Assembly (NCBI GenBank): GCA_002286855.1
Contig: NRSV01000051.1
Span: 1-64,000, forward strand
From: Bipolaris cookei
Taxonomy: Eukaryota > Ascomycota > Dothideomycetes > Pleosporales > Pleosporaceae
DNA: 64,000 nucleotides
Direction: 5' to 3'
In this document: piece by piece, positions 1 through 11,421 of the stretch
Layout of the letters: every line of letters starts with the position of its first letter
Position numbering within the stretch: the stretch's first letter is position 1
Made by a program: the position numbers and the translations under genes
Notes under the pieces: model-generated
What the model saw: the letters and a program-made list of their open reading frames with translations, nothing else
What the model was told of the DNA's origin: nothing
The model's database searches: none

Positions 1-588
1 AACAGAAAAGCAAAGATCTTCTTGAAATGGGCTCCAGGCCATACAGATATCGAAGGAAACGAAAAAGCAGATTCCTTAGCAAAGGAAGCTACAAAACAAA
101 CACCAAAAAAACCACAAACAAGCCTAGCCTTCCTGGGCACCAAAATCAAACTCCTCCAACGAGCTAACCAAGCAGAAGAGTGGAGAAAATACAGGGAAAC
201 AGCAAGAGAGAAGAAGACCAGCTACGGAGCTACCTTCGATCTAAAGCTTAAAAACCAACTAGCAATCCCAAGAGGCACAAAAAGAGATATTTCAAGCTCT
301 TTCTACTCTCTCAAGATAGGACACGGATACCTCAACTCCTACCTGAAGAGAACTAACAGAAGAGAAACAGATCTCTGTAGCTGCGGGAGACCGCAAACAG
401 CAGAGCATCTACTTCTATACTGCTGCTTCTACAGCGTAGAAAGAAACAAGCTTAAAAAGACTCTAGACCAGAAAGTACTTAAGCTCCCACTGCTACTCCA
501 CACTGCGAGCGGTATAAAACCTACGTTAGCTTTTATTACTAGCACGAGGATAGGAACAAGAAAGTGGCACCTCGGCCAAGAAGGCTAG
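1..588 (+). mobile_element. 3' end of a LINE-type (non-LTR) retrotransposon ORF2, RNase H and tail
   Basis: The reading frame is open from the window edge to the stop at 588, so the element continues to the left. The first readable residues, KWAPGHTDIEGNEKAD, match the C-terminal part of an RNase H type I domain, with the late His and Asp of the active site (WxPGH...GNExAD). About 115 residues on there is a small Cys/His motif (CSCGRPQTAEHLLLYC), commonly found after RNase H in Tad1/I-like fungal LINEs. There is no stop or frameshift in the visible part, and the sequence is not AT-enriched as strong repeat-induced point mutation (RIP) would make it. Downstream bases 589-640 are A-rich and may belong to the element's 3' UTR. 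Clade assignment is inference; the reverse transcriptase lies outside the window. Confidence 0.8.
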
Positions 589-908
589 ACAAGAGAAAAA
601 CAATAAAAACAACAATAAAAAGAAGAAAATCGGAAAAAGCTACTTTGCTTTTACTAATACCATTTCCTTTCCCCTAAGAGAGCCCGCTGGAAGGCAGCCC
701 AGCTGCCCTACATCTCTCCCTGTTACCAAACTGCTCTTTAGCACTAGGCATTTAGAAAGCTAGTAATAGCTTATCTAGATAAAGGCCGAAGCACCATAGT
801 CACGCAATATAGCACAAAATACCAAATTGTAAATAAGCAGATAGAACGGCCTCTAGCCAAAGTCCTACATAGCCAATAGCTGATACAGGACTATAATGGA
901 ATAATAAT
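589..908. other. Intergenic flank between two transposon remnants
   Basis: A-rich at the start (several AATAAAA-like runs), which fits the 3' UTR/tail of the LINE. The rest shows no open frame of note, no terminal inverted repeat and no RNA gene that I can recognise. Confidence 0.5.
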
Positions 909-1451
909 GATACCATACTTCGCCTTCGTATCCTGAACTAGCTCGAACCAGCTCTTAATAAGCGCTGGATCTTCCCAGATAGCTCGCTGACGATCGTATG
1001 GACAGCTCCGGTGCGTACGTAGCTCAGGATTGCGCTGGACAAACCTATCAATCCAGTTCTTGCCAACCTCCTCTCCACCACGCTCTCGGAGCAGTCTATT
1101 AGCCATATCTCGCACATCGTCTCTCCCATAGGGTAGTCCTCGCTCAGCCTCAACTACTATACGCCTAGTAATAGCCTCCTCTTCTAGTTTTGTTAGGCGC
1201 TTACAGTTCGACTCGCAATCGCGTCCAGAGTGCTTCCCGTTGCGTCGTCGACGTATTGTTCGCTCAGGGACGTTACAGATCTTTTTAGCACGTTGGATAC
1301 TTTGAATTTGATTCCTAGTGAGCTCAGAGACTGTTATTTGCACGTCAACTTCAGTATAGCTCCTCTGGGTTTGTAGTTGTTGAGACATCACGCATTGTTG
1401 TTGTAACGAAGTTTTAGTGGGGAAACTGCGCCGCTCGGTGGTGAAACACAT
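909..1451 (-). mobile_element. Truncated Fot1/pogo-type DNA transposon (5' 543 bp only)
   Basis: Collinear over 543 bp with the first 543 bp (26081-26623) of the element at 26081-27158, in opposite orientation. The encoded residues are identical throughout the overlap. The outer end carries the terminal inverted repeat (1406-1451) followed by a TA at 1452-1453, as expected for a Tc1/mariner-superfamily insertion. The transposase frame starts at an ATG at 1388 and contains the N-terminal helix-turn-helix region and the CENP-B-type HTH. Homology ends abruptly at 909, just before the first catalytic Asp, so the copy cannot encode an active enzyme. The second TIR is absent from the sequence to the left. 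It lies about 85 bp beyond the stop codon of the RNase T2 gene. Confidence 0.9.
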
Positions 1452-1537
1452 TATACGTTGCTGTTCCTGTTCTATCCGCATTCCTTATTCACATACTATA
1501 ATGTACAAGAAAGATGATGTACAGTTACTACACTTGC

Positions 1538-2591
1538 CTAGTACGGAACTGTAGGAACCTTTTCTGATCCATTCGTTCGCTCCGGGTAGAGAATTGCGCC
1601 CTTCGTCTTCGCACAGTTCGTCAGGTAGCTCGCCGACGCATTAACGGGAATCGTATCTCCTTCCTGAGGGCGACCGTAGACCTAAAAATCTTCGTTAGCA
1701 AAAAAAATATCCTCCACCCAAAAGAAAAAAAAACTCGATAATACTCACATGCTCATAATACCACACTTCATTCAACACCGTAAAACCCCTATCCGTGCTA
1801 TTCCTCCCCGTGACAGTCTCATTGAACCTCGGTCCACTGCACCCCAAAAACGGGACCCCGCCATGCCTCTCCGCTAACACACCCACAACCTCTTCATACG
1901 AATACCTCGTCCCATTTGTCGGCGTAATACCCCCCTCCCTCAACCACTCAAACGTCGGAAACCTCTTATAATATTTAATCGTCGTCTCAAAAAAATCCAC
2001 TACATCCTCATGCTGGCGGTACAACGGACCGTAGCAAGGCACATTGAAAGTGGAGAAGCACGTGGCGTGTTTTGAAAACTCGTGCGCATGGAAGCCTGCG
2101 TTGTCTTGTTGCCACGCAACCCAGTACGTAGACATGTACTCGAGGAGATCGAACCGGCCAAAGGGCTCGAGAAAAGTATCGATACTCGGGCCCGTATAGG
2201 GGGGCACGACGGTGCCGTTTGGCAGACCAGTCGTCGTGTTTGGGGAGGGAATGGGATCGTATTGCCGGGAGAGATCACAGTATTGGGTGTAGCTTCCGTT
2301 GCAAAAGTCTGGCCAGAGGCCGTGGAGGGTCCAGGTGTCTTTTGGGAGGTATTGCCCCGACGATTCGAGGCCCGTGTGGGTGTTCCAGAATTGGGTGCTG
2401 AGGAGGAGGCCACCGAAGGTTTCGGTGCAGCAGGAGTCTACCTGGGAAGCGTCTTGGGATGGGCAGGATAGCAGGGATTGTTGGAGCTGGCAGGTGTGGT
2501 TGAGGGGGGATTGGAGGGGATAGAGTTGGGCGGTTGAGGTTGTGGCAAGGAGGGAGAGGGCGAGGGCCCTAGGAAGATGATGGTCTTTCAT
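1538..2591 (-). CDS. Secreted ribonuclease T2 family protein
   Basis: Predicted 328 aa from two exons (2591-1749 and 1681-1538); the 67-nt intron has a GTGAGT donor, a GCTAACG branch site and a TTTTTAG acceptor. Splicing replaces an unlikely Phe-rich read-through tail with VYGRPQEGD, a normal RNase T2 continuation. Residues 1-21 look like a signal peptide. Both catalytic segments are present: CAS I as LHGLWPDFC (His90) and CAS II as HEFSKHATC (His170, Glu171, Lys174, His175). Cysteines and N-glycosylation sequons are numerous, as in secreted fungal T2 enzymes, which cleave RNA through 2',3'-cyclic phosphates. There is no C-terminal extension of the yeast Rny1 kind. It is divergent from the hydrolase at 3235. 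A nutritional or effector role cannot be told from sequence. Confidence 0.92.
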
Positions 2592-3234
2592 TTTGATATG
2601 GTGATGAAGGGAAATCGCTTAATGAGATGCAACGCAAACAATCAATTACAACTTGGAGGAAACCACGGCTCTTATCATATTCTTTAAAAATTTTGGCCAC
2701 AGCCCCTAGTACGTATGTAATGTATTGCCCGCTGCGGCTCCAGGTTAAAAAAATTGGTCTTTGCCTTTTCTAGAAGGTAAATATTCCCGCGGTTGCAAGG
2801 TAAGAAGGCCGGGCGTCGGCCATGTGCGAAAGGTGGGTAAGGTGAGGTACCTGCGTGTAAGCTAGACGGGCTCACGTGTGGGCGCTATTGGACGATAAGA
2901 GAAGCACGCCCCCAAGCCATCTCGTGAATGCTTGTCTCGACGCGATCTCTGCTCCGGGGCTAGACATGCTCGAGAACGTAGGTGTAAACGACCATTGCGA
3001 ATTGAACCGAGCATGAAGTCATCGGTCTGTAAGATGGTTAGAAGCTCTTTACTCTAGCGCAGTCTGGCTGCGTTGTTCTGCGGGATAACTTTCTCTCCGA
3101 TGGACTATCTCTGCGTTTTCAGCTCCGTCATGCATTTGCTATAACATCATCACTTCCAGTGTCGCAACCATGCGCAGTTATTCACAGTTTCCAGAGTGAT
3201 CAAACGCTTCCTTGGGCATAGTAGATTGCCAGAA
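2592..3234. promoter_or_regulatory. Divergent intergenic region, RNase T2 / metallo-hydrolase
   Basis: 643 bp between two start codons facing apart, so it should hold both promoters. I see no convincing ORF or RNA gene. A CACGTG core lies near 2873. No other element is clear. Confidence 0.5.
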
Positions 3235-4386
3235 ATGTCTCCTACGTCCACCATAGCAGCACTCGCGCCGCGTACACCAGACGCATACACAACCGCCCAT
3301 CACATCGGCAATCCGCCAACTTCCTTCAAGAACCCATGGCCCTCGTACAAAAACAGCGGCATAGCCACCGCCGTACGCACCCGCTTTACAACACCCAAAA
3401 ATTTCGTCCCCGTCCCCAGCGACCGCGCTGGCCTCGTCCAAATCCGCAAGCCCGATTTCAACACCACCCGCAACGGGCTCAAAGCCACATGGATCGGCCA
3501 CGCAAGTTTCCTGCTCGAAACAACTCGCTCGGACTCTAGTGAGCGAGGCATGCGACTCCTCGTCGACCCCGTCTGGAGCGAGCGCGTAGGACCATATGGC
3601 ATGGTGGGCCCCGTACGCTTCACACCACCACCCTGTACCATTGACGATCTACCATATATCGACGCCGTATGCATAAGCCACGACCACTACGATCACCTTG
3701 ACTCGGACACGCTGCGCAAGCTCAACACGAAACAAAACGGGGATTTGCGCATTTTCTGCGGGTTAGGCGTCAAAGCCATTATTACAGGGCTCGGGGCAGG
3801 CATCACCGCAGAGCAAGTCGAGGAACTGGACTGGTGGGACGGCGTGACGCTCTCGAAGCAAGAGGTGGGAAGCGTAGATATAATATGCACGCCCGCTCAA
3901 CACCGCTCGGGTCGCGCCCCATGGAATTTCGATGCCACACTCTGGTGTAGCTGGGTGATTCGCGAGTCCTCGCCAGGAGGTAAGACGCTCTTTTTCGCGG
4001 GCGACACGGGATACTGTCACGTCAGCTCTGACGAGCAGTACTCGCACCACGATGCCCCGCATCCTCCCTGTCCCGCTTTCAAAGACATAGGTAACTTGTA
4101 CGGCCCCTTTGATCTTGCCTTGTTGCCAGTTGGGTGCTTCAAGCCGCGCTCGGTGCTGTCGGGTCAGCATTCTAGTCCGGAGGATTCGGTTGCGATACAT
4201 AGGGATGTGAGGAGTAAGAGGAGTATAGGTATGCATTTTGGGACGTTTAGAGGCGGGTTCTCGGTGAATTACGAGCCTGTTACTGAGCCACCGGAGCGCT
4301 GGCGGAAATGTGCAGAGGCCAACGGGTTAGAGTGGGGGGTGGAGATTGGGCTGTGTGATGTTGGAGAGACGGTAGTGGTGGAGTAG
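3235..4386 (+). CDS. Metallo-beta-lactamase-fold hydrolase, NAPE-PLD-like
   Basis: 383 aa, no intron. The frame extends upstream only to a GTG, so the first ATG (3235, MSPTSTIAAL) is taken as the start. The metal-binding motif HDHYDHLD is at about residues 149-156 and is preceded by GHASFLLE and VDPVWSERVGPYG, the pattern of N-acyl-phosphatidylethanolamine phospholipase D and bacterial UlaG/RomA-type relatives. Further ligands follow at FFAGDTGYC and in the late MHFGTF segment. NAPE-PLD enzymes release N-acylethanolamines from membrane phospholipids using zinc; whether this fungal homologue has that substrate is not shown by sequence. No signal peptide or membrane segment is obvious. It converges with RPT1 across a 256-bp gap. 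Confidence 0.85.
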   Translation: MSPTSTIAALAPRTPDAYTTAHHIGNPPTSFKNPWPSYKNSGIATAVRTRFTTPKNFVPVPSDRAGLVQIRKPDFNTTRNGLKATWIGHASFLLETTRSDSSERGMRLLVDPVWSERVGPYGMVGPVRFTPPPCTIDDLPYIDAVCISHDHYDHLDSDTLRKLNTKQNGDLRIFCGLGVKAIITGLGAGITAEQVEELDWWDGVTLSKQEVGSVDIICTPAQHRSGRAPWNFDATLWCSWVIRESSPGGKTLFFAGDTGYCHVSSDEQYSHHDAPHPPCPAFKDIGNLYGPFDLALLPVGCFKPRSVLSGQHSSPEDSVAIHRDVRSKRSIGMHFGTFRGGFSVNYEPVTEPPERWRKCAEANGLEWGVEIGLCDVGETVVVE

Positions 4387-4642
4387 CTATCCATTGCTTA
4401 TAGTGCTGATGATTAATGTGATAATGTAATGCAAATATATGAAGGAACGCGGGTCATTGACAATTCACTCTGTGAGCAACAACGAATCGAAAACGAAAGA
4501 AGATGGCCAGACATGATTCGGAAAGATGCATTACAACTCTATCATCTAACTGACAATAAAGCGCCTTCGTGACTACTCGTACAGCGCCAGTCCCAGCTCC
4601 CAAGGTACAAGTGGAGAGCCACTTACGACAGACGACGAACGT

Positions 4643-6063
4643 CTAGTTGTATTGCATATATGTGGCAGTCGAGTTGAACTTGAGGTTGCCCTTGATGACC
4701 TTGTCAACGGCAGCCAAAAAGTCCTTCTCGGTCGCAACCTTTCTCCTCGCTCGGATCGCAAACATGCCGGCCTCTGTCGCTACACTCCTCAACTCGGCAC
4801 CTGTGCTGTTGGGGCAGAGACGGGAAATGAGCTCCCAACGAATATCACGCTCCACGCTCATGCTCTTGGCGTGGATGCGAAGAATGTTGGCACGGCCTTC
4901 CATGTCTGGTAGCGAGAACTCAATCTTTCGGTCAATACGTCCGGGACGCATGAGGGCGGGGTCCAGAGTGGAAGGTCTGTTTGTGGCGAACATGACCTTG
5001 ATGTTACCGCGAGCATCGAAACCGTCGAGTTGTGTGATGAGCTCCAACATGGTACGCTGTACTTCGTTGTCACCTCCAGCACCGTCGTCGAAACGTGCTC
5101 CACCGACAGCATCAATTTCGTCAAAGAAGATGATACACGCCTTCTTTGTTCGCGCCATCTCGAAGAGCTCACGCACCATCCTGGCACCTTCTCCAACATA
5201 CTTCTGGACAAGCTCTGAACCAATGACACGGATGAAGGTGGCGTCAGTTCGGTTGGCGACTGCTCGGGCGCAAAGCGTCTTTCCCGTTCCTGGTGGGCCG
5301 TAGAGTAGAGCACCCTTTGGAGGGTCAATTCCGAGGTTGACGAAGCGCTCTGGTGATAACAGCGGCATCTCGACGACTTCTCGCAGCTTCTCAATCTGCT
5401 CCTTGCATCCTCCCACATCTCCGTATGTGACGTCAGGCTTGTCCTCGACTGTCATCATGGTAACCGATGGATCAATTTTGGGCGGTAGAGGGAGCAGGAT
5501 CTGATACTTGTTACGGTCGACACCCACTCGCATACCCTCTTCAATGTCCGTGGGCGAGACACGCTCTCCAAGGTTGACGACGAACTTTGCGATTTGCTTG
5601 ACATTGATGACATATTTGCTCTTTTCCGAGTCTTTCTCGTCCTGTATTATCTTGGTGCATCGTGCGACTTGGAGGGGCTGCTCTTCTTGCATGCGTTGGC
5701 GGTCGGCGGCAATGTCCCATAGATGTGGAGGTGCGAGACCGGTATCTGATTCCTGGAGGAATGTGAGCGGGGGAGGCCAAGGTTGATAGTGGACTAGACT
5801 ACCTTGACTCCGATCTTCTCATTTATCGTTTGCTGCTTGTCCTTGATCTCCTTCTCCAGTTTCTTCAGTTCGGCGCCATAGGGTGCGGCGCCGTATGTCT
5901 TCAACACCTGAATGTCTCTGCCATTGCATCAGCACCGTTTTCGTGGAAATAACACCGGCCAAGCTTACTCATCAGTGAGAGGCGTGATCTTCTTCTCCTC
6001 GACCTCGTCGTCGGCAAAGTTCTTCTGATACTTCTCCCAGGACTGGCCTGTGGCTGAAGGCAT
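4643..6063 (-). CDS. RPT1: 26S proteasome regulatory subunit Rpt1 (AAA ATPase)
   Basis: 439 aa from three exons (6063-5969, 5917-5803, 5752-4643). The splices restore [18 protein letters not shown] and [17 protein letters not shown], typical of Rpt1 N termini. The AAA module has Walker A GPPGTGKT at about residues 222-229, Walker B IIFFDEID at 277-284 and an arginine-finger region MRPGRIDRK. The coiled-coil part in exon 2 ([15 protein letters not shown]) is where Rpt1 pairs with Rpt2. Rpt1 is one of six ATPases of the 19S base that unfold substrates and open the 20S gate. The protein ends in MQYN, without the HbYX tail found in some other Rpt subunits. Its start codon lies 357 bp from that of CCT4, transcribed away from it. 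Confidence 0.95.
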
Positions 6064-6420
6064 GGCTGCGGTGTTGGCGACGAATGTCGGGCGGCCGGTG
6101 TGTTGATGGGACTATATGGGTGTGCGAGTATGTGGATGGAGATGAGTCTGATAAGTCCCAGATGAAGAGAGCGACAGTCGGACGAGATGTATTTGTGGTG
6201 GTGATTGTGTACGAGCGTGGGTGTTGTGCTATGCAGTGAAGGTGGTAGCTGTGGTTGATGCGGCGATGGGCCCGGCGAGTCGGAGCTTGTCACTGTCAGT
6301 GCGCTACGTCTATCGCGTTCTCGAAATCTTGTCAGGTTCGCGTCCCCGGCACCCAAAACTTCCCCGCCAACCCACCACGATACCCCTCCTTTGTCTTTGT
6401 TTTCTCTCGATTCCCCAAAA
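6064..6420. promoter_or_regulatory. Head-to-head promoter region, RPT1 / CCT4
   Basis: Only 357 bp separate the two start codons, so both transcripts must start within it or the two genes share elements. The stretch just before the CCT4 ATG is pyrimidine-rich on the plus strand (near 6385-6418), typical of fungal core promoters and 5' UTRs. Confidence 0.6.
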
Positions 6421-8284
6421 ATGGCTGCTCAAGTTGCAAGCGGCGGAGGCGGTGCCGGAAATGCTGCCTTCAAGGTGCGGCTGCCTCCATAATGAGCTCT
6501 GAAAACATTGACTGATGGCAAGTATAGGATAAGGAAAAGCCCAGGGCAGTCCGTAGTGCCAACATTATTGCAGCAAGAGGTATGTAAAACCCGTCCATGT
6601 ATTCAGTACCTTTGAGCTGACTGGAAACGTGTAGCTGTGGCAGATGCGATCCGAACTGTATGTCCCACCACAGGGTGCGGGGAACAAGACGAGTACTGAT
6701 ATTTTTGGCAGTCTCTGGGACCAAAAGGAATGGACAAAATGGTAATTGGATATATGAAGTCTTCAGGCAAGTCAATGGCTAACTCGCCGCAGATTCAAAC
6801 CAGCAAAGGCCAGACAATCATCACAAACGACGGAGCCACCATGTTGAACCAAATGAGCGTCATGCACCCGTCAGCCAAGATGCTCGTCGACCTCGCACAC
6901 GCCCAGGATATCGAAGCTGGAGACGGTACAACATCAGTTGTGGTTATTGCTGGCAGTCTGCTCGGAGCTGCTGAGCGGTTACTGGCCAAGGGCATCCACC
7001 CCACAGTCATATCCGAGGCCTTTCAGCGCGCAGCCCAGGAGGCCATATCCATCTTGACCGAAATGGCCATTCCCATTTCTCTCACCGACAGGCAGACTCT
7101 CCTTAAGACCGCTACCACCTCTCTCTCCTCTAAGATTGTCGCTCAAGAGCCAAAGCTCCCCATCATGGCCGTCGACTCGGTGCTCAAGGTCATCGACCCC
7201 AAGACCGCCGACAACGTAGACCTGAAGAATATCCGCATGATCAAGAAGCTGGGCGGTACCATTGAGGACAGTGAGATGATTGACGGGCTGGTGCTCAACC
7301 AGCCAGTGGTCAAGAGCGCAGGCGGCCCCACACTCAAGGAAAAGGCACGGATAGGTCTCATCCAGTTCCAGTTGAGCCCTCCCAAGCCAGACATGGAAAA
7401 CCAGATTGTTGTCAACGACTACAGGCAGATGGACAAGATCCTCAAGGAGGAGCGGACATATCTGTTGAACATGGTCAAGAAGATCCAGAAAGCAAAGTGC
7501 AATGTTCTCTTTATCCAAAAGTCTATTCTGCGCGATGCTGTCAACGATCTTAGTCTGCATTTCTTGTCAAAGCTTAAGATCTTGGTTGTCAAGGACATTG
7601 AGCGTGATGAGATTGAGTTCATCTGCAAGGTGCGTCAACATGCAGTCCATCATCAGAGTTTACGCTAACATAAAGCAGAGCACTGGTTGCAAGCCCATCG
7701 CCGACATTGACTCGTTCACAGAAGACAAGCTCGGCTCAGCTGACCTTGTTGAGGAAGTACAGGCATCAGGTGCTCGATATGTCAAGGTTTCAGGTGTCAA
7801 GTCAGCGGCGAACACTGTGTCTATCGTCTGCCGGGGTGCCAATAGTCTCATTCTGGACGAGACAGAGCGATCGCTTCATGACGCACACTGCGCTATCCGC
7901 TCATTAGTCAAGAAGAAGGCCCTTCTCGCTGGTGGAGGTGCTCCAGAAATCGAGATTGCACACCAACTCTCTCTCAAGGCTCGTGAACTCACCGGCACTG
8001 AAGCTATTTGCTGGAAAGCTTTCGCCGATGCCATGGAGGTCATTCCAACTACACTAGCGGAAAACGCAGGTCTTAACAGCATTAAGGTCGTCACTGAGCT
8101 AAGGCATAGACATGCGCAAGACCAGAAGTACGCAGGAATTAGCATTAAGAGCGGAGGCGTCAAGAACGACATTAGCGAAGAGAATGTGCTGCAGCCGCTG
8201 TTGGTCAGTACCAGCGCCATTGAGCTGGCAGCCGAGACGGTCAAGATGATTCTCCGAATCGACGACATTGCACTGTCAAGGTAG
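6421..8284 (+). CDS. CCT4: T-complex protein 1 subunit delta (CCT/TRiC)
   Basis: 533 aa from six exons: 6421-6474, 6528-6579, 6635-6657, 6712-6741, 6793-7629, 7679-8284. The N-terminal exons are tiny (18, 17, 8 and 10 codons) and join to give [18 protein letters not shown], the nucleotide-binding start of group II chaperonins. NDGATML and GDGTTSVVV follow, and [10 protein letters not shown] lies in the C-terminal part. The sequence matches the delta subunit better than other CCT paralogues. CCT is a hetero-oligomeric cytosolic double ring that folds actin, tubulin and WD-repeat proteins using ATP. The intron at 6742-6792 is 51 nt and free of stops, so a retained form would still be translatable. 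Confidence 0.95.
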
Positions 8285-11200
8285 AAGAAAATAACAATGG
8301 CACTGCCGTGATCTGTTGCAGCAAGATGATAATACCACGAGCAATGATAAAAGATTATGAGAGCTCTCTAAAGATCCACCAAGTGGTGTGATGTGACATG
8401 TGTGTGAACCCCAAGCAATCCCTGGTGCATCTAATGCATGAAAAGTCGCAATCAAATCCTGCATATAAAGAAGCGAGAGAGTGTGGGACTTTCAGGTGGT
8501 GGGTCCGCCACAACTGTTCTTTCTGCTGCATGTTGCCCGAATAGCTCGAGTAGCATGAAAGTGTAATTATAAGTACATGAAGCGAGTTGGATTGCGTCAA
8601 TTCGCTTGGTGTTGTGGGGTGCCCTCTTTCGCACATGTAATAAGACCCTGCGCCGGCGTATCCTAGTAGATGCTTGGCCTTTTGGTCTGTTTCTGTAGAC
8701 TCCTGCAGATTGCAGTTGTATAGTTAGATTCATATTTATGTATTAGGGCGAGGAGATGGGGGCAGGTATACTACGGGTAATGTGAGTGGATTTTTGCCGT
8801 AGCAGAAATGTATATCGCGTAATGTGCGGGGCTGGCTGGAATTAGATGTTGCGCTTAGTACGGATGTGCTGATCTTCCGGGTCTTGAAAATACTGTTGCG
8901 AGGAGGTGTAGTGGTGTATGGCTTGGGGTAATTTTTTTGTGATGGTAGGATGGTAGAGGGGAAGTTGCAATTCGTGCTTCACGCTACTAGTCAATGTGTT
9001 CAGAGGTGCATGTGTCTAGATACGCAACACAAGAGCATTTACCAATTCACAATAAATATTTCAAGATGGTCGTTTAAATGATAGTACCTTTACCTTCGCT
9101 TACCTCTCTCCTCCAAACTCACGAGCCACCCGTTCCCCCTCCACACATACCTCACAAAAGAAAAAAATCCTCTAAGGTCTAGCCTTCCCACCTCTCCCAT
9201 CCATCCTCAACCTGCACACCGGTAAACTCTATCAAACTCCTCGCCACATCCCCCAACGCAAGCTACTCAACCCCTCCATCTCGCATCTGCCGAACCCTCT
9301 CCCCAATTCCTCACACCATCCTCCCCACTTCCCACCACCGAACGCTTGCAAACTAGCACGTTTCATCATTCTCCGCCCACTACCGGTAGCGCTGACGAAA
9401 AAAATACGGCCACCAACCAACACTCTCCCTCTCCACTATCTACACCTAGTCCCAGTTATTCCCTCAGTCCACCCAACCTGTGTGCTTCTAAATCCCCGGC
9501 CCGCCCATCCCCCTAATAAACCGGCCCGGCCACCTCAAACTATAGACTGTAAACAAAAACACACACACACACACACACACACACAGCCAAAGGGGTTTAG
9601 GGTTGGGGGTCTAGGTGGCCCCCCAAAACCTTAACTTTCTCCCTCTCCTCCCAATTGATTAGTAGGCTTAGTTCACAGCATTATAGTTGTAAGTACCAGA
9701 TGTTTTCTCTTTCCCCCTTCAGCTCCGCGGAGAAGAACGGGGGAAAAGGTGGCTGAGAGAGAAGGGGGGCTAAGACGAGTGGCGTGGTCAATCTTGCGAG
9801 CCAAGTAAATTCCGTGGTTTTAGTCGTGTGGCGTAGTATGGAGGAGGAGGGGGGGGGAGGAAACTAAGGTATTATGTTTCTATACTATGATTTTGGGGGC
9901 TTAGAGTTGGGGTGGTGCGACATGTGTTTTGTTAAGTAGCAATGGAGTGTGAGGGAGGGGAGGGGAAGAGAAGTACGCGGTACGGGGTGGGGGTTGCGGC
10001 TGAGGTGAGAAATGGAAATGTCCTGGTGAAGAGAAACGGTTTTAACTATGCAGAAACTTTTTTTTCCTTTCTTTTCTCTTCGTAGATTTTGGCTTATCGT
10101 GGGGGTTATTTGGTAGAAGGTGTGAGAATGCACGTGAAGTGGAGTGTAGTGTAGCTACATCCGTCATACACATGTTGTAGCAAGGTGGAGACCCAAGAAA
10201 ACATGGATAACCTTGCACTACAACACTCTATCTCAAGCATTGTTAATACAGGGCGATGGAACATATTGATTTGCGTTAGCTCACATGCTTTCTCGCCGGT
10301 ATATGCCATGTCGCGCTTTTTGCTTTTTCCTTTCTTTTCTGTAGCAATAGCATGTATCATACTTGACTCGAACCACTGTGCCTCAGGCTTTGCTATCACA
10401 CGTGTGCCCTTCAGAAGTATAACCGTTTCTGCTGACTCAGACTTCATGCGCCCGTCGCCACCCCCAGTTTCTAACCGTAATCACACACCACCCGCCTTTC
10501 TTGTCATCAAATAGAACATGGACACGACATATGACATGTAAGCACACTGATGCTGATCTTTGCCTGCACAGAGGGTAATCATAAGCGCACTGACATGTGT
10601 TGGACAATCTTGGCTCCATTTGTAAACCACCCTTGTTATTTCTTTCATGCTGTAACACTTCGTGTACAAACATGCGTACACACATGAACGGATATTTTTT
10701 CCGCTATTACTCTACCACTCGTTCAATATGTGGGGGGCGTTTTTTTGCCGTACTTTAGCTCGAAACACAAAATCCTGGGTCAAATGGGGCCCGTGTGCCG
10801 GTATCCCCCTTTAGTTCGTTCTCTCGAGCGGCATCTCAATGATCCGTGGAGAGATAACTAGTCATGTACAAACAAGAGGGGGAAGACTATTTGGAAAAAG
10901 AAGGGGAGAGAAATAGAGTATAGTCGACAAGCGAGACACCTGGTCTGTTCTGCAAAGGTAGCTTTATTGCCAATAGATATGCTCGAGTAAGGGCAAAAAA
11001 TAAACAAAGAATAAACGTGACAAATACAATGAAGACGCTTTTTGGCGGGAAAAAGACAGGAAGAGAGTCAGGCTCAGTGTAATAATTCTTATAATGACAT
11101 GCCGATCTCAATGGCTGCCGCAAATCATTCTTGATAAACTCGACTAGCTGAATGCACAGGAAAACCTGGCGTGGGTGGGTTGAAAGGAAAACGCCTCATT

Positions 11201-11421
11201 CATGCATCTGAATCGTATCGTGCATCGTAGTAAATCGTACAATCTGGCACCCAAACCAGTGTCGAATCAAAAGAGAGACAACAAAAAAACGCCCGCTCAA
11301 ACGCAGCAGACCTGTTGGTGAATTAGAACTAAAGAAGTAACAACAGGTTTTAAAAATAGACTAAAAAAGAGGGCACGAGGCCCGTAAGGTTGACACGCTT
11401 CAAGTGACTAGCGGGTGTAGT
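8285..11421. other. Gene-free region between convergent genes
   Basis: 3.1 kb between the 3' ends of CCT4 and the 482-aa protein gene. It holds a dinucleotide microsatellite, C-rich and G-rich runs, and many poly-A/poly-T tracts. Short open frames occur on both strands, but their composition is low-complexity and none shows splice structure or a recognisable domain. A non-coding transcript or long 3' UTRs cannot be excluded. I found no tRNA or 5S rRNA. Confidence 0.5.
9559..9585. repeat. (AC)13 microsatellite
   Basis: Uninterrupted AC dinucleotide run, read directly from the sequence, in the gene-free region. A short GGGTTTAGGGTTGGGGG stretch follows at about 9593. Confidence 0.95.

Noticed and set aside
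9593..9610. Telomere-like GGGTTTAGGGTTGGGGG
   Set aside because: Only one and a half units, next to other G-rich low-complexity sequence; not an interstitial telomere array.
11250..11265. 16-bp identity CCCAAACCAGTGTCGA shared with 36636-36651
   Set aside because: About one such 16-mer match between any two places is expected by chance in 64 kb on both strands; flanks diverge quickly.
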